DNA of 60,928 nt from Rhodospirillaceae bacterium (GCA_018698795.1 JABIPG010000122.1:1-60928), one strand, 5' to 3'. Counted from the stretch's first letter, positions 20,463 through 30,443 are shown. The notes: a model not told the origin generated them from the letters alone. Program-made: numbers and translations.

Positions 20463-21348
20463 TTTGGCGGCAGGCTGCGACCAGCGTATTGCGCAACAGG
20501 CACGCGATGGTCATCGGGCCGACGCCGCCCGGCACCGGCGTAATGGCGCCGGCCACTTCGGCGGCCTCGGAAAAATCGACGTCGCCGACCAACTTGGTCT
20601 TTGGCGAACCGTCTTCTTTCAGGCCTTTTTCCGGTGCATCGACGCGGTTGATCCCCACATCAATCACGGTGGCCCCCGGCGAAACCCAATCACCCTTGAT
20701 CATCTCTGGTCGCCCGACGGCGGCGATCACGATGTCGGATTCGCGACAACGCTGCGCCAAATCCTTGGTGCGGGAATGCGCAATGGTAACGGTGCAGCTT
20801 TCCGCCAAAAGCAACGCCGCCATGGGTTTGCCGACAATATTGGAGCGACCGACTACAATGGCGCGCTTGCCGCTCAAATCACCCAATCGATCTTTCAGCA
20901 TCAAAATGCAGCCGTAGGGCGTGCAAGGCACCAGCGCGTCGCCGCCGGTCCATAATCGGCCGACATTGGTGACATGAAAGCCATCGACATCTTTGTCAGG
21001 ATTGATGGCGGACAGCACTTTTTGTTCGTCGATCTGATCGGGCAGCGGCAACTGCACCAAAATGCCGTGCACAGCGTCATCGGTATTGAGTTGCGCCACC
21101 AGGGCCAGCACGTTGGCTTCCGGCGTGTCGGCGGCGAGGCGGTGCTCGAACGACTGCATGCCAGCTTCGCGCGTCTGCTCGCCTTTGTTACGCACGTAGA
21201 CAGCGCTGGCCGGATCATCACCCACCAGCACCACGGCCAGGCCCGGCACCAATCCGTGAGCCTGTTTTATCTGTGCGGCTTCGCTGCCAACGCGCTCGCG
21301 CAAGCCTGCGGCGAAAGCTTTTCCGTCGATGATGTTGTCGGTACTCAT
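20437..21348 (-). CDS. folD: Bifunctional methylenetetrahydrofolate dehydrogenase/methenyltetrahydrofolate cyclohydrolase
   Basis: [57 protein letters not shown]. Confidence 0.97.
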   Translation of the reverse strand: MSTDNIIDGKAFAAGLRERVGSEAAQIKQAHGLVPGLAVVLVGDDPASAVYVRNKGEQTREAGMQSFEHRLAADTPEANVLALVAQLNTDDAVHGILVQLPLPDQIDEQKVLSAINPDKDVDGFHVTNVGRLWTGGDALVPCTPYGCILMLKDRLGDLSGKRAIVVGRSNIVGKPMAALLLAESCTVTIAHSRTKDLAQRCRESDIVIAAVGRPEMIKGDWVSPGATVIDVGINRVDAPEKGLKEDGSPKTKLVGDVDFSEAAEVAGAITPVPGGVGPMTIACLLRNTLVAACRQNGIEPPAI

Positions 21349-21378
21349 GCCTGTTCCCCTGTTGGCTATTTGAGATGG

Positions 21379-21708
21379 CTATTCGAGTGTTTGCGCCCAA
21401 TCGCACAAAATCTGAAATGTCTGGCCGTCCGCATCGTCGACCAAGACAGTCTTGTTACGGTCCTTGGTGCCCTTGATCAAGCGTAGGCTACGCATGCCCA
21501 CCCCCCAGGTTTTCGATAGCAGTTTCAAGAGCGCCTTGTTGGCCTTGCCCTTCTCCGGCACGGCAGTGACTGAAACCTTGAGAACAACGGCTCCGTCGGC
21601 CAGTCGGTCGAGACCATTGATGGCGTTTTTCGAGGCTTTTGGTGTCAGGCGGATGTGGGCGGCGATGCCGTCGGCGGTCTGGCGGAACGGAAGAGATGCC
21701 TTAGACAA
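21379..21708 (-). CDS. DUF167 (YggU) family protein
   Basis: IAAHIRLTPKASKNAINGL ... VSVTAVPEKGKANKALLKLLSKTWGV. Confidence 0.88.
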   Translation of the reverse strand: MSKASLPFRQTADGIAAHIRLTPKASKNAINGLDRLADGAVVLKVSVTAVPEKGKANKALLKLLSKTWGVGMRSLRLIKGTKDRNKTVLVDDADGQTFQILCDWAQTLE

Positions 21709-22000
21709 ACCTGAGATACAGATTGGCGACCACGCCGCGGATAAAGATCATTCCCAAGATCAGCACCATGGGCGAGAGATCCATGCCGCCCAGGTTCGGG
21801 AGTGCACGGCGGATTGGCCCCAAAAGTGGCTCGGTGGCGCGATGGCAGAAATCGCCGACCATGTAGACGAAGCGGTTCGACGTGTTGATCACATTGAAGG
21901 CCACAAGCCAGCTCATGACGACGCCGATAATGACGATCCACATATAGAGTTCGATGGCGATCAGGATAACTTGCAGCAAGGGGCCGAAAATGACGCTCAT
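21701..22000 (-). CDS. YggT family membrane protein
   Basis: MSVIFGPLLQVILIAIELYMWIVIIGVVMSWLVAFNVIN ... TEPLLGPIRRALPNLGGMDLSPMVLILGMIFI; ATG at 22000. Confidence 0.9.
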   Translation of the reverse strand: MSVIFGPLLQVILIAIELYMWIVIIGVVMSWLVAFNVINTSNRFVYMVGDFCHRATEPLLGPIRRALPNLGGMDLSPMVLILGMIFIRGVVANLYLRFV

Positions 22001-22165
22001 GGCAGACCGATGTTTCCCTAGGGATTGTTCAAAACCGAAGTTAACGTAGTTCTCGACAGCCCCGTTCGCAAGGGCTGCCTCGCACGCTTGACAACACCAA
22101 GGTTCAACCACATTATCCGCCCGATTTCGCCGGGGGCACCAACCTTTGGCCGGATTACCCAAGTC

Positions 22166-22241
22166 GGGGCCGTAGCTCAGTTGGGAGAGCGCCACGTTCG
22201 CAACGTGGAGGTCGTCGGTTCGATCCCGATCGGCTCCACCA
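22166..22241 (+). tRNA. tRNA-Ala (anticodon CGC), CCA encoded
   Basis: Acceptor GGGGCCG/CGGCTCC, anticodon arm CCACG-TTCGCAA-CGTGG, T-loop GGTTCGATCC, 3' ACCA. Confidence 0.96.
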
Positions 22242-22249
22242 ATTTTTTA

Positions 22250-22277
22250 AAACCGCTCTTTTTGGGCGGTTTTTTTG
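22250..22277 (+). terminator. Rho-independent terminator after tRNA-Ala
   Basis: aaaACCGCtctttttggGCGGTtttttt hairpin plus T-tract. Confidence 0.8.
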
Positions 22278-22309
22278 TGCATTGGGCCAAAGCTGTTTTT
22301 CACTTGCAT

Positions 22310-22350
22310 GAATTACGCATATTCGTCCAGTATACGAATATGCGTAATTC
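22310..22350. promoter_or_regulatory. Perfect 17-bp inverted repeat (candidate operator/hairpin) over the IclR start
   Basis: GAATTACGCATATTCGT (22310-22326), CCAGTAT spacer, ACGAATATGCGTAATTC (22334-22350). Confidence 0.8.
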
Positions 22351-23170
22351 CGTTGCTGCTGCAGGTTCTCATGTTTCCGTGCCCCGAGGTGCGCCTCAAT
22401 CAGTGAGCCGTATCTTCGCGGTTCTGGAAATTCTGGTTGCCGTGCCAAAAGGGGCCACTTTGTCGGAGCTCGCGGCCCAGGCTGGCGCGCCGAAAACCAG
22501 CCTTGTGGGGTTGTTGGCAGGGCTGATTGCAGAAGGATGCTTGGTCCGAGACCGTGATGGCCGTTATAGCCTGGGGCCGCGCTTCGTCTCGTTGGCGACG
22601 CGTGTCGTTGCCGGGCGTGAATTGACCATGGTGGCGCGCCCGATACTGGCGGACTTGATGCAGGCAACCGGTGAAACGGCGGTGCTGGGCGCTGTCGCTC
22701 CTGACATGGAACTCGTGACCTATCTGGACAAAGTGGAAAGCGACAATCCGATCCGTTATGCCGTCACCGTGGGCGAACGCCGAGACCTCTATTGTACGGC
22801 AATGGGTAAGGTGCTGTTGGCGTACTTCGAAACAAGTCGTTTAAAGCGCTATTTTAAAGACACCAAGCGTCAGCAATTCACGGAAACGACCATTACGACG
22901 GCAGCCGGTCTCATGTCGGAAATGAAGGGTATCCGCAGCTCAGGTATCGCCACGACGGACAACGAAAGAGTGGCCGGCGCGTCGGGTGTGGCTGGGCCGG
23001 TGTTTTCCGGTGACGGTGCTGTCGTTGCCGGCGTGATGATTGCCGGCCCGTCAGATCGCATGCGGGCCAACGCCGCCGAAAATGAAATCCATGTCAGGGC
23101 CGCCGCCGCCGCATGTACGCGGTTGATTGGCGGCGCGCCGTTGGAAGATATAAAGGAGAGAAACACGTGA
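22340..23170 (+). CDS. IclR-family transcriptional regulator
   Basis: VSRIFAVLEILVAVPKGATLSELAAQAGAPKTSLVGLLAGLIAEGCLVRDRDGRYSLGPR HTH; IclR effector domain (YCTAMGKVLLAY). Start uncertain: ATG 22340 or GTG 22379. Confidence 0.9.
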   Translation: MRNSVAAAGSHVSVPRGAPQSVSRIFAVLEILVAVPKGATLSELAAQAGAPKTSLVGLLAGLIAEGCLVRDRDGRYSLGPRFVSLATRVVAGRELTMVARPILADLMQATGETAVLGAVAPDMELVTYLDKVESDNPIRYAVTVGERRDLYCTAMGKVLLAYFETSRLKRYFKDTKRQQFTETTITTAAGLMSEMKGIRSSGIATTDNERVAGASGVAGPVFSGDGAVVAGVMIAGPSDRMRANAAENEIHVRAAAAACTRLIGGAPLEDIKERNT

Positions 23171-24333
23171 GCATCGACTACACCCCCGAACAGCTGCAAA
23201 TCCGCGACAACATGGCGAAAATTTGTGCCAAATTCGACGATCAGTACTGGCTGGAGCGCGACGAGGATGGTGAATTTCCCGAGGATTTCTGCCGTGCCAT
23301 CTCAGATGCAGGCTATATGGGCATTGCCATGCCAGAGGAGTACGGCGGCGCCGGGCTCGGCATCAAGGATTGCGCCGTGATGGTGCAAACAATCACCGAA
23401 TCAGGTGCCGGCAACGCTGGGTTCGCCGCCATTTCCATCGGCATCTTCGGTATGAACCCTGTGGTGGTGTTCGGCACCGATGAACAAAAGCGGCAGTTCC
23501 TGCCGCCGGTGATCAAGCGTGAAGACATTGCGTGCTTCGGCGTCACCGAGCCCAACACGGGCTTGGACACCACGCGGCTCAAAACCCGCGCCACGCTCAA
23601 GGGTGATCACTACATCATCAAGGGTGAGAAAATATGGATATCCACCGCCCAAGTCGCCAATAAGATTTTGCTGATCGCGCGCACCAAGGACATCTCAGAA
23701 ACGAAAAAGCCCATCGATGGCTTGTCGTTATTTTATACGGATCTGAACCGCGATTATGCGGAGATTCGCGAGATTAAGAAAATGGGCCGCAAGTGCGTCG
23801 ATTCGAACCAGATATTTTTCGACGACATGCCGGTGCCGAAGGAGCACCTGATCGGAGAAGAGGGTAAAGGCTTCCGTTATCTGTTGCATGGCCTCAATGC
23901 CGAGCGGATTTTTATTGCCGCCTCCATGGTCGGGCTCGGGCGATGTGCGTTACAGCGCGCCGCCAACTATGCCCGCGAGCGCGTGGTGTTTGATCGGCCC
24001 ATCGGCCAAAACCAAGGGGTCCAGCACCCGTTGGCGGAATCGTGGGCGGAGCTTGAAGCCGCCAACCTGATGGCGTTTCGCGCCGCTGAGCTTTATGACC
24101 GCGGCGAGGAATGCGGCTTACAGGCCAACGCCGCCAAGTACCTGGCCGCCGAAGCCGCCTTCAAGGCCTGCACCAACGCCGTCATGACTCACGGCGGCAT
24201 GGGCTACGCCAAGGAATTTCATGTTGAGCGATATCTGCGTGAAAGCCTGATACACCGCATCGCACCGGTAAGCCCGCAACTGATGCTTAGCTACCTAGCC
24301 GAAAAGGCCTTGGGCCTGCCGAAATCCTATTAG
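23167..24333 (+). CDS. Acyl-CoA dehydrogenase
   Basis: MPEEYGGAGLG, CFGVTEPNTGLDTT, GEKIWIS, NAVMTHGGMGYAKEFHVERYLRE. GTG start at 23167. Confidence 0.95.
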   Translation: MSIDYTPEQLQIRDNMAKICAKFDDQYWLERDEDGEFPEDFCRAISDAGYMGIAMPEEYGGAGLGIKDCAVMVQTITESGAGNAGFAAISIGIFGMNPVVVFGTDEQKRQFLPPVIKREDIACFGVTEPNTGLDTTRLKTRATLKGDHYIIKGEKIWISTAQVANKILLIARTKDISETKKPIDGLSLFYTDLNRDYAEIREIKKMGRKCVDSNQIFFDDMPVPKEHLIGEEGKGFRYLLHGLNAERIFIAASMVGLGRCALQRAANYARERVVFDRPIGQNQGVQHPLAESWAELEAANLMAFRAAELYDRGEECGLQANAAKYLAAEAAFKACTNAVMTHGGMGYAKEFHVERYLRESLIHRIAPVSPQLMLSYLAEKALGLPKSY

Positions 24334-25560
24334 GTGCGCGAGATGATATCTGCCCCCACCCGGCCCCTCGACGGCGTCAAGATCGTCGATTTCTCCAACA
24401 TGCTGATGGCACCCTATGCGACGCAGGTCTTGGGTGATCTCGGCGCCGATGTAATTAAAGTTGAAGCGCCGGGGGGGGATCCGGTGCGCAACATCGGGCC
24501 GTTCCGCAACCCCGGTATGGGGGCGATTTTTCTCAATTGCAACCGCTCGAAGCGCTCTATCGTGTTGGATGCGAAAACCTCAGACGGCCTGGAAGCCGTT
24601 AAGGCGTTGATCCAAGGCGCCGACGTTATGGTCTATAACCGCCGCCCCGACGTGATGGCGCGGTTGGGCCTATCGTATGAGACCTGTAGCGCCCTCAATC
24701 CGAAATTGATCTATGCCGGGCTGTTCGGTTACGGCGAAGACGGCCCTTACGCCGGGAAGCCCGCCTTCGATGATTTGATCCAAGGTGCGGTGGCGGTGCC
24801 GTGGTTGGCCCATATGGCCGATGGCCGCGAGCCCGTCTATGCGCCGACGGCCATTGTCGATCGGGGTGTGGCGCTTTGGGCCGTGGGGCAAATCAACGCA
24901 GCGCTCTATCATCAACTGCGCACCGGCGAGGGCCAGCGGATTGATCTGCCGATGTTTGAGATGATGGCCAGCTTCGTGCTTGCCGACCATATGGCCGGTG
25001 AGACATTCGACCCGCCAATCGGCCCGCCCGGCTATCCGCGCATGCTCAACCCCGACCGCCGCCCCTATGCCACTCAAGACGGCTACATTTGCGTGATGCC
25101 CTATACGGATGCACATTGGCGGGCATTTTCCCGCGCCCTGAATGGTGAGCGCGATTTTGAGAGCGACCCGCGCTATGCGTCCATGTCGGCGCGGACGGAG
25201 AATATCCACGCTATCTATGCGGACTTGGCCGAGTTGCTGGCCACGCGCCCGACCGACAATTGGCTGGCGCTATTTGATGCGGCCGATGTGCCGGCCATGC
25301 CGTTACACACGCTGGAATCGCTGCTGGCCGACCCGCATTTGCAGGCAACGGACTTTTTCACATCCCTTGAGCACCCAAGCGAAGGCCGTATCCGCGATAT
25401 GGCGCATCCGACGACATGGTCGGCAACACAGCCCGGCGCTTCCGGTCCCGCGCCTCGGTTGGGCGAGCACAGTATCGAGGTGTTGGGCGAGCTGGGGTAC
25501 GGTGAAGATCAAATCAACACACTGCTGCAAGCCGGCACGACGGCAAAACCTGAAATTTAG
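24334..25560 (+). CDS. CaiB/BaiF (family III) CoA transferase
   Basis: RPLDGVKIVDFSNMLMAPYATQVLGDLGADVIKVEAPGGDPVRNIGPF, NRSKRSIVLDAK, GYGEDGPYAGKPAFDDLIQG. Confidence 0.95.
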   Translation: MREMISAPTRPLDGVKIVDFSNMLMAPYATQVLGDLGADVIKVEAPGGDPVRNIGPFRNPGMGAIFLNCNRSKRSIVLDAKTSDGLEAVKALIQGADVMVYNRRPDVMARLGLSYETCSALNPKLIYAGLFGYGEDGPYAGKPAFDDLIQGAVAVPWLAHMADGREPVYAPTAIVDRGVALWAVGQINAALYHQLRTGEGQRIDLPMFEMMASFVLADHMAGETFDPPIGPPGYPRMLNPDRRPYATQDGYICVMPYTDAHWRAFSRALNGERDFESDPRYASMSARTENIHAIYADLAELLATRPTDNWLALFDAADVPAMPLHTLESLLADPHLQATDFFTSLEHPSEGRIRDMAHPTTWSATQPGASGPAPRLGEHSIEVLGELGYGEDQINTLLQAGTTAKPEI

Positions 25561-25583
25561 AACGACCAGAGAGGAAACCAGTG

Positions 25584-26036
25584 ATGTCAGGTCTATATTT
25601 TGAAGAATTCGAGCCAGGCATGGAATTCAACCATGCGCTCACCCGCACGGTCACGGAGATGGACAACATCATGTTCTGCGCCATGACCCACAACCCGCAG
25701 CCACTGCATTTGGACGAGGAATTTTCCAAGAAAACCATGTACGGCCAGCGGCTGGTGAACAGCCTGTTCACGTTGGGCCTGATGATCGGTGTGACGGTTT
25801 CCGAGACAACCCTTGGCACCACGCTGGGCAATCTTGGGATGACTGATATTCGGTTCAAGAACCCCGTGTTCCATGGCGATACGCTGCGCGTCGTGACCCG
25901 CATCATAGAAAAGCGCGAAAGCAAATCACGCCCCGAGACCGGCATCGTGACCTTCGAGCATTCCGCCTATAACCAGCGTGACGAGGAAGTTGCCTACTGC
26001 GTGCGCACCGGCTTGATGAAGAAGCGCGAAGCATGA
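25584..26036 (+). CDS. MaoC-family (R)-specific enoyl-CoA hydratase/dehydratase
   Basis: YFEEFEPGMEFNHALTRTVTEMDNIMFCAMTHNPQPLHLDEEFS hotdog/MaoC motif. Confidence 0.9.
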   Translation: MSGLYFEEFEPGMEFNHALTRTVTEMDNIMFCAMTHNPQPLHLDEEFSKKTMYGQRLVNSLFTLGLMIGVTVSETTLGTTLGNLGMTDIRFKNPVFHGDTLRVVTRIIEKRESKSRPETGIVTFEHSAYNQRDEEVAYCVRTGLMKKREA

Positions 26037-26926
26037 TTGTCCGTTCGTGGTTGTTCGTGCCCGGTGACAGCGAACGCAAGCTCGAGAAAGGCCTGGGAAA
26101 TCCCGCCGACGCCTTGATCTTGGATTTGGAAGACGCCGTCTCCGACGACCGCCAGGAAATCGCGCGCGAGATGGTGCAGGCGTACTTGAAAGCCAACACA
26201 GAACGCTCCAGGCAACAGCTTTGGGTGCGGATTAATCCACTAGATTCGCCACTTTCGCTGCCGGACTTGGCTGCGGTGATATCAGGCGCGCCCGACGGCA
26301 TCGTGCTGCCGAAGGTTTATTCGGCGGCGGAAGTGAACAAACTAGCGGATTACCTGGATATCTTGGAGGTGCGTGAAGGGTTGGTGCCGGGCTCCACCAA
26401 AATCCTCAGTGTGGCGACCGAGACCGGCGCGTCGCTGCTGACGTTCCATACCTATTTGGAAAACATCACCGAGCGCCTAGTCGCCATGACCTGGGGGGCG
26501 GAAGACCTAGCTGCTTCACTGGGCGCCAGCGACAACCGCCACCCTGTCACCGGTGACTACGACGATCCGTTTTTGATGGCTCGCTCGCTATGTTTAGCGG
26601 CATCGCGCGCCATCGATGTGCAACCGGTCGGCGTGGTCCATGTGAACTATCGTGATTTGGATGGCCTGGAAGCCGACTGCCTGCGCGACCGGCGCTCTGG
26701 GTACGTGGGCAAGATTGCCATCCATCCGGCGCAGTCGGAAGTGATCAACCGCGCCTTTACGCCATCCGACGAAGAGGTTGCCCACGCCCAGCGTGTGGTC
26801 GACGTTTTTGAGCAGAACCCAGGCCTTGGCGCTGTTGGGCTGGATGGGATGATGCTCGACATGCCGCACTTGAAGCAGGCCAGAAATCTGCTCGACTTAG
26901 CCGAACAAATCAAAGCGAGAGGATAA
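26033..26926 (+). CDS. HpcH/HpaI-CitE family CoA ester lyase
   Basis: RSWLFVPGDSERKLEKGLGNPADALILDLEDAV, MTWGAEDLAASLG, KIAIHPAQ. Confidence 0.94.
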   Translation: MIVRSWLFVPGDSERKLEKGLGNPADALILDLEDAVSDDRQEIAREMVQAYLKANTERSRQQLWVRINPLDSPLSLPDLAAVISGAPDGIVLPKVYSAAEVNKLADYLDILEVREGLVPGSTKILSVATETGASLLTFHTYLENITERLVAMTWGAEDLAASLGASDNRHPVTGDYDDPFLMARSLCLAASRAIDVQPVGVVHVNYRDLDGLEADCLRDRRSGYVGKIAIHPAQSEVINRAFTPSDEEVAHAQRVVDVFEQNPGLGAVGLDGMMLDMPHLKQARNLLDLAEQIKARG

Positions 26927-26927
26927 G

Positions 26928-28127
26928 ATGATGGGTGGAACACTGGATGGGCTTCGGGTGGTGGATCTCACCACCGTGATCATGGGGCCTTGGGCGGCGC
27001 AAATGCTGGGCGACATGGGTGCCGACGTGATCAAAGTGGAGACGCCCACGGGAGATATCGCGCGCGGCATGGGGCCGGGTCGCAACAAAGGCATGGCGGC
27101 GGTATTTTTGACCACCAACAGAAACAAGCGGTCCGTCGTATTGGACCTGACAAAGCCTGACGGTCTGATGGCGCTGAGGAAGTTGATCGCCACGGCGGAT
27201 GTGTTCATGCACAACCTGCGCCCGAAGGTGATGAACAAGTTCGGTTTGGGCTACGAGTCGTTCAAAGATGATCACCCGGACCTGATCTATTGCGGCGCGT
27301 ATGGTTTCCGTGCCGACGGTCCGATGGCGGACAAGCCGGCCTATGACGACGTCATTCAAACGGCGGCGGGCTATACCGACTTGATGACCTTGATCTCCGA
27401 TCAACCGCGCTACGTGCCGACGCTGATCGCCGATAAGGTTTCGGCCTACGCCGTTTTATCAGCCATCCTGTCGGCGGTCGTGCACCGTGAGCGCGGCGGC
27501 GGCGGCCAAGCGGTGGAAGTGCCGATGTATGAAACCTTGGTGGATTTCATGATGGTCGAGCATCTGTACGGCGCGACCTTTGATCCGCCGATCGCGCAGA
27601 TGGGTTATGAGCGCGTCATGAACATCGAGCGGCGGCCGTACGAAACCAAGGACGGCGGTTATCTCACGGTGCTGCCTTATACAGATAAGAACTGGAGCGA
27701 TTTTTTCCGCATCGCCGGGCGCGAAGAAATGATGCAAGACCCGGTTTTCGCCACCCACAATGCGCGGGTCACCAACTCGGAGGCCGTATACGGCCTGTTG
27801 TCGGAAATTGTTGTCACCCGCACCACGGCCGATTGGCTCCTCGATCTCAACGCCGCCGGCATCCCGGTGATGGAGGTCTACGCCAAGGAAGACCTGTTGG
27901 ACGAGGAGCAACTCAACGCCACCGGATTTTGGCACGACATCGATCATCCGACGGAAGGCAAGCTCCGCTTCACCGACCCGCCGCTTAGATTTTCAAAAAC
28001 GCCATCGACGATCCGTGACATGCCGCCGGCACTGGGACAGCAAAGTGCCGAGATTTTGGCGGAAGCCGGCTATTCGGAAGCGGAGATCGAGGCGTTGTTC
28101 AATGCCGGCGTCAGCCGGCCGAGTTGA
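26928..28127 (+). CDS. CaiB/BaiF (family III) CoA transferase
   Basis: LDGLRVVDLTTVIMGPWAAQMLGDMGADVIKVETPTGDIARGMGP, NRNKRSVVLDL, YGFRADGPMADKPAYDDVIQ. Confidence 0.95.
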   Translation: MMGGTLDGLRVVDLTTVIMGPWAAQMLGDMGADVIKVETPTGDIARGMGPGRNKGMAAVFLTTNRNKRSVVLDLTKPDGLMALRKLIATADVFMHNLRPKVMNKFGLGYESFKDDHPDLIYCGAYGFRADGPMADKPAYDDVIQTAAGYTDLMTLISDQPRYVPTLIADKVSAYAVLSAILSAVVHRERGGGGQAVEVPMYETLVDFMMVEHLYGATFDPPIAQMGYERVMNIERRPYETKDGGYLTVLPYTDKNWSDFFRIAGREEMMQDPVFATHNARVTNSEAVYGLLSEIVVTRTTADWLLDLNAAGIPVMEVYAKEDLLDEEQLNATGFWHDIDHPTEGKLRFTDPPLRFSKTPSTIRDMPPALGQQSAEILAEAGYSEAEIEALFNAGVSRPS

Positions 28128-28137
28128 GGAGGCGTCC

Positions 28138-28914
28138 ATGTATAATGAAATTCTGTTCGAGATCGATGACGGTGTTGCGACACTGACATTGAATCGCCCG
28201 CAAACCCTGAACGCGCTGACTTTTGCCATGATGTACGAGGTGCAGGACGCCTTGACGCAAATAGAAAACGACAAGCAAATCCGCGCGCTGGTGTTTACCG
28301 GCGCCGGGCGCGGCTTTTGTTCAGGCCAGGACCTGCGCGACCGTTTGCCCGATGGTAGTGACTTGGTGCAAGAGGTAATGGATGCTTATATCCGCGCCAT
28401 CCAAATGATTCGGACGTCACGGGTGCCGGTTGTCATGGCCATCAACGGGACGGCGGCCGGCGGCGGCTGCGCTTTGGCGTTGGCGGGCGACATCATTTTG
28501 GCGGGACAATCGGCAAAATTCATCCAGGTGTTCAGCCGTATCGGTCTGATTCCTGATTGTGGGTCCACCTATTTGGTGCCGCGCGCCGTGGGGCGCGCGC
28601 GGGCCTTGCAGATGATGATGACCAATGATCCGTTGCCCGCTGAGCAGGCGCTTGAATGGGGATTGATCAATGCTTGCCACGAGGACGCGCAATTGTTGCG
28701 CTCGGCGACGGAACTGGCCGCCAGATTGGCCAAGGGGCCGACGCGCGCATTGGCGGCGGCGCGGGCCATGGTTGACGAAGGCGAGCATCAATCCTTCGAG
28801 GCACAATGCCGCCGCGAACTGGAAGTACAATGCGATATTCGAGAAAGTTTTGACGCCAAAGAAGGTGTTGCGGCTTTCGTTGAAAAACGCCCGGCTGCGT
28901 TCCGAGGTGAGTAA
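28138..28914 (+). CDS. Enoyl-CoA hydratase/isomerase
   Basis: VATLTLNRPQTLNALTFAMMYEV, ALVFTGAGRGFCSGQDL, INGTAAGGGCALALAGDIILA; ATG 28138. Confidence 0.93.
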   Translation: MYNEILFEIDDGVATLTLNRPQTLNALTFAMMYEVQDALTQIENDKQIRALVFTGAGRGFCSGQDLRDRLPDGSDLVQEVMDAYIRAIQMIRTSRVPVVMAINGTAAGGGCALALAGDIILAGQSAKFIQVFSRIGLIPDCGSTYLVPRAVGRARALQMMMTNDPLPAEQALEWGLINACHEDAQLLRSATELAARLAKGPTRALAAARAMVDEGEHQSFEAQCRRELEVQCDIRESFDAKEGVAAFVEKRPAAFRGE

Positions 28915-28991
28915 CCCCGGTGCAGCCGAGCGCTTAACGTGGCTTTAGGCCTCTCCTGCCGAAGGGGCTAGCCGCCTGCGGGTGGTAGGAC

Positions 28992-29345
28992 TTAGGCCGA
29001 TTTGGCGTAAGAACGGACCAAGCGCAGGAAGTGCGTTTTGACGTTGTCGTCGGAAATCTCGTCGATTTCCTTGGCCAGCTTGATGGCGCGAGAACTGAGG
29101 GCTGGTTCCGGATCGCTCGCGGCGCCGCGGCTGAGGCCTTCGAAGAAGAAGGTGATCGGCTGGTCCAGCACTTTGCAGATTTCCCAAAGCCGGCTGGAGC
29201 CGACCCGGTTGGTCCCTTTTTCATATTTTTGCACCTGCTGGAAGCTGATTCCCAGCGCGTTGCCCAGATCGGTCTGGGTCATACCTTTGGCCAAACGCGC
29301 TTCGCGAACCCGCTGGCCGACGTGTACATCTGTAGGATGTGGCAT
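28992..29345 (-). CDS. XRE-family HTH transcriptional regulator
   Basis: VGQRVREARLAKGMTQTDLGNALGISFQQVQKYEKGTNRVGSSRLWEICKVL. Confidence 0.92.
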   Translation of the reverse strand: MPHPTDVHVGQRVREARLAKGMTQTDLGNALGISFQQVQKYEKGTNRVGSSRLWEICKVLDQPITFFFEGLSRGAASDPEPALSSRAIKLAKEIDEISDDNVKTHFLRLVRSYAKSA

Positions 29346-29463
29346 ATGTCAATTTCCCGGTCAAAATGATCGATACTTTGTATTCTACATAAAGGAGAAT
29401 GCAGGGCAATCATTTTTCATTGGCGATTTGCGATTTATTCGTTGTTGAATAAATTGATTTATA

Positions 29464-30429
29464 TCAAGTTTTATTCAGGCAATCCGCCAAAACCTGGGCA
29501 TTTTTTCGCATCATGTCGAAATACAATGATAACCCTGGCGATATATTGATACCGAGAGGATCGAGAATCGCTGTTCGGGCCGATGTGCCCTCCGTCAGCA
29601 CGCTAATCAATTTCGGCTGGAATCCCGGCTCGCTGAAAACACAGACCTTGCCCAGTTCTTGGATGCGTCGGCGGATATGATTGGCGCGAAATGCACCGGG
29701 CCGACTTTCCGGCGTCGATGTGAGAGCGCTGACGGCGGCAAGGCCGAACCGTTGTTCGAAGTATTGGAACGCATCGTGGAATACAATGAACGGTCGGTGC
29801 TTAAGAGGGGCCAGTTGTGCCTTGATGTCGAGCGTTAGCGCATCGAGTCGCTGGCGGAGCGCCACACCATTTGCCCTATAGCGCAGGGCGTTCTGCGGAT
29901 CGGTGCGTTGCATGGTTTCGACAATTGCCGCGACCATCGCCTTGGCGTTTTCCGGATCGAGCCAAATATGCGGATCGGTCTCATGGTCGGCATTGTGGCC
30001 GTGCTCGGTCTCATGTCCGTGCCTATGATTTTCATCCTCGCCATCACGAACTGTCAGTAACTGCACCCCATGTGCTTTGGCCAGTTCAGCTATCTGTGCC
30101 TTGCGGGCAAGCGGGATTACGGCGTCGGTCAGCGCCGGCGCTAAGCCCGCACCGACCATGAACACGACATCGGCGCGCTGCAATTGGCCAGCGCCGGTTG
30201 GGCGGAGAGAAAATGCATGAGGTGACTGAGGGCCATCAATCAGCAGATAAGGTGTCGTGACGCCCGCCAATACGCCGGCAGCCAAAGAATGCAATGGCCG
30301 GATGGTGGCAACCACGCGCGGCGCCTCATCGGCCCTTGCGACACGGTGCTCAGCAAGCGTGCCGAGTGCGATGAAGGTAACAAGTAAACCAACGCTCCAC
30401 CGGTGCATTCGCCTCAAGCGCATGATCAT
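29464..30429 (-). CDS. znuA: Zinc ABC transporter substrate-binding protein
   Basis: VATIRPLHSLAAGVLAGV, His-rich loop ENHRHGHETEHGHNADHETDPHIWLDPENAKAM. Confidence 0.93.
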   Translation of the reverse strand: MIMRLRRMHRWSVGLLVTFIALGTLAEHRVARADEAPRVVATIRPLHSLAAGVLAGVTTPYLLIDGPQSPHAFSLRPTGAGQLQRADVVFMVGAGLAPALTDAVIPLARKAQIAELAKAHGVQLLTVRDGEDENHRHGHETEHGHNADHETDPHIWLDPENAKAMVAAIVETMQRTDPQNALRYRANGVALRQRLDALTLDIKAQLAPLKHRPFIVFHDAFQYFEQRFGLAAVSALTSTPESRPGAFRANHIRRRIQELGKVCVFSEPGFQPKLISVLTEGTSARTAILDPLGINISPGLSLYFDMMRKNAQVLADCLNKT

Positions 30430-30443
30430 TGCCTCTGCTTCAG

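Noticed and set aside
22025-22339. N-terminal extension of the IclR ORF
   Set aside because: It reads through tRNA-Ala and its terminator; the real start is at or after 22340.
22166-28990. Acyl-CoA cluster as an island inserted at tRNA-Ala(CGC)
   Set aside because: No repeat of the tRNA 3' end was seen at the far side and no integrase is present; adjacency alone is not evidence.
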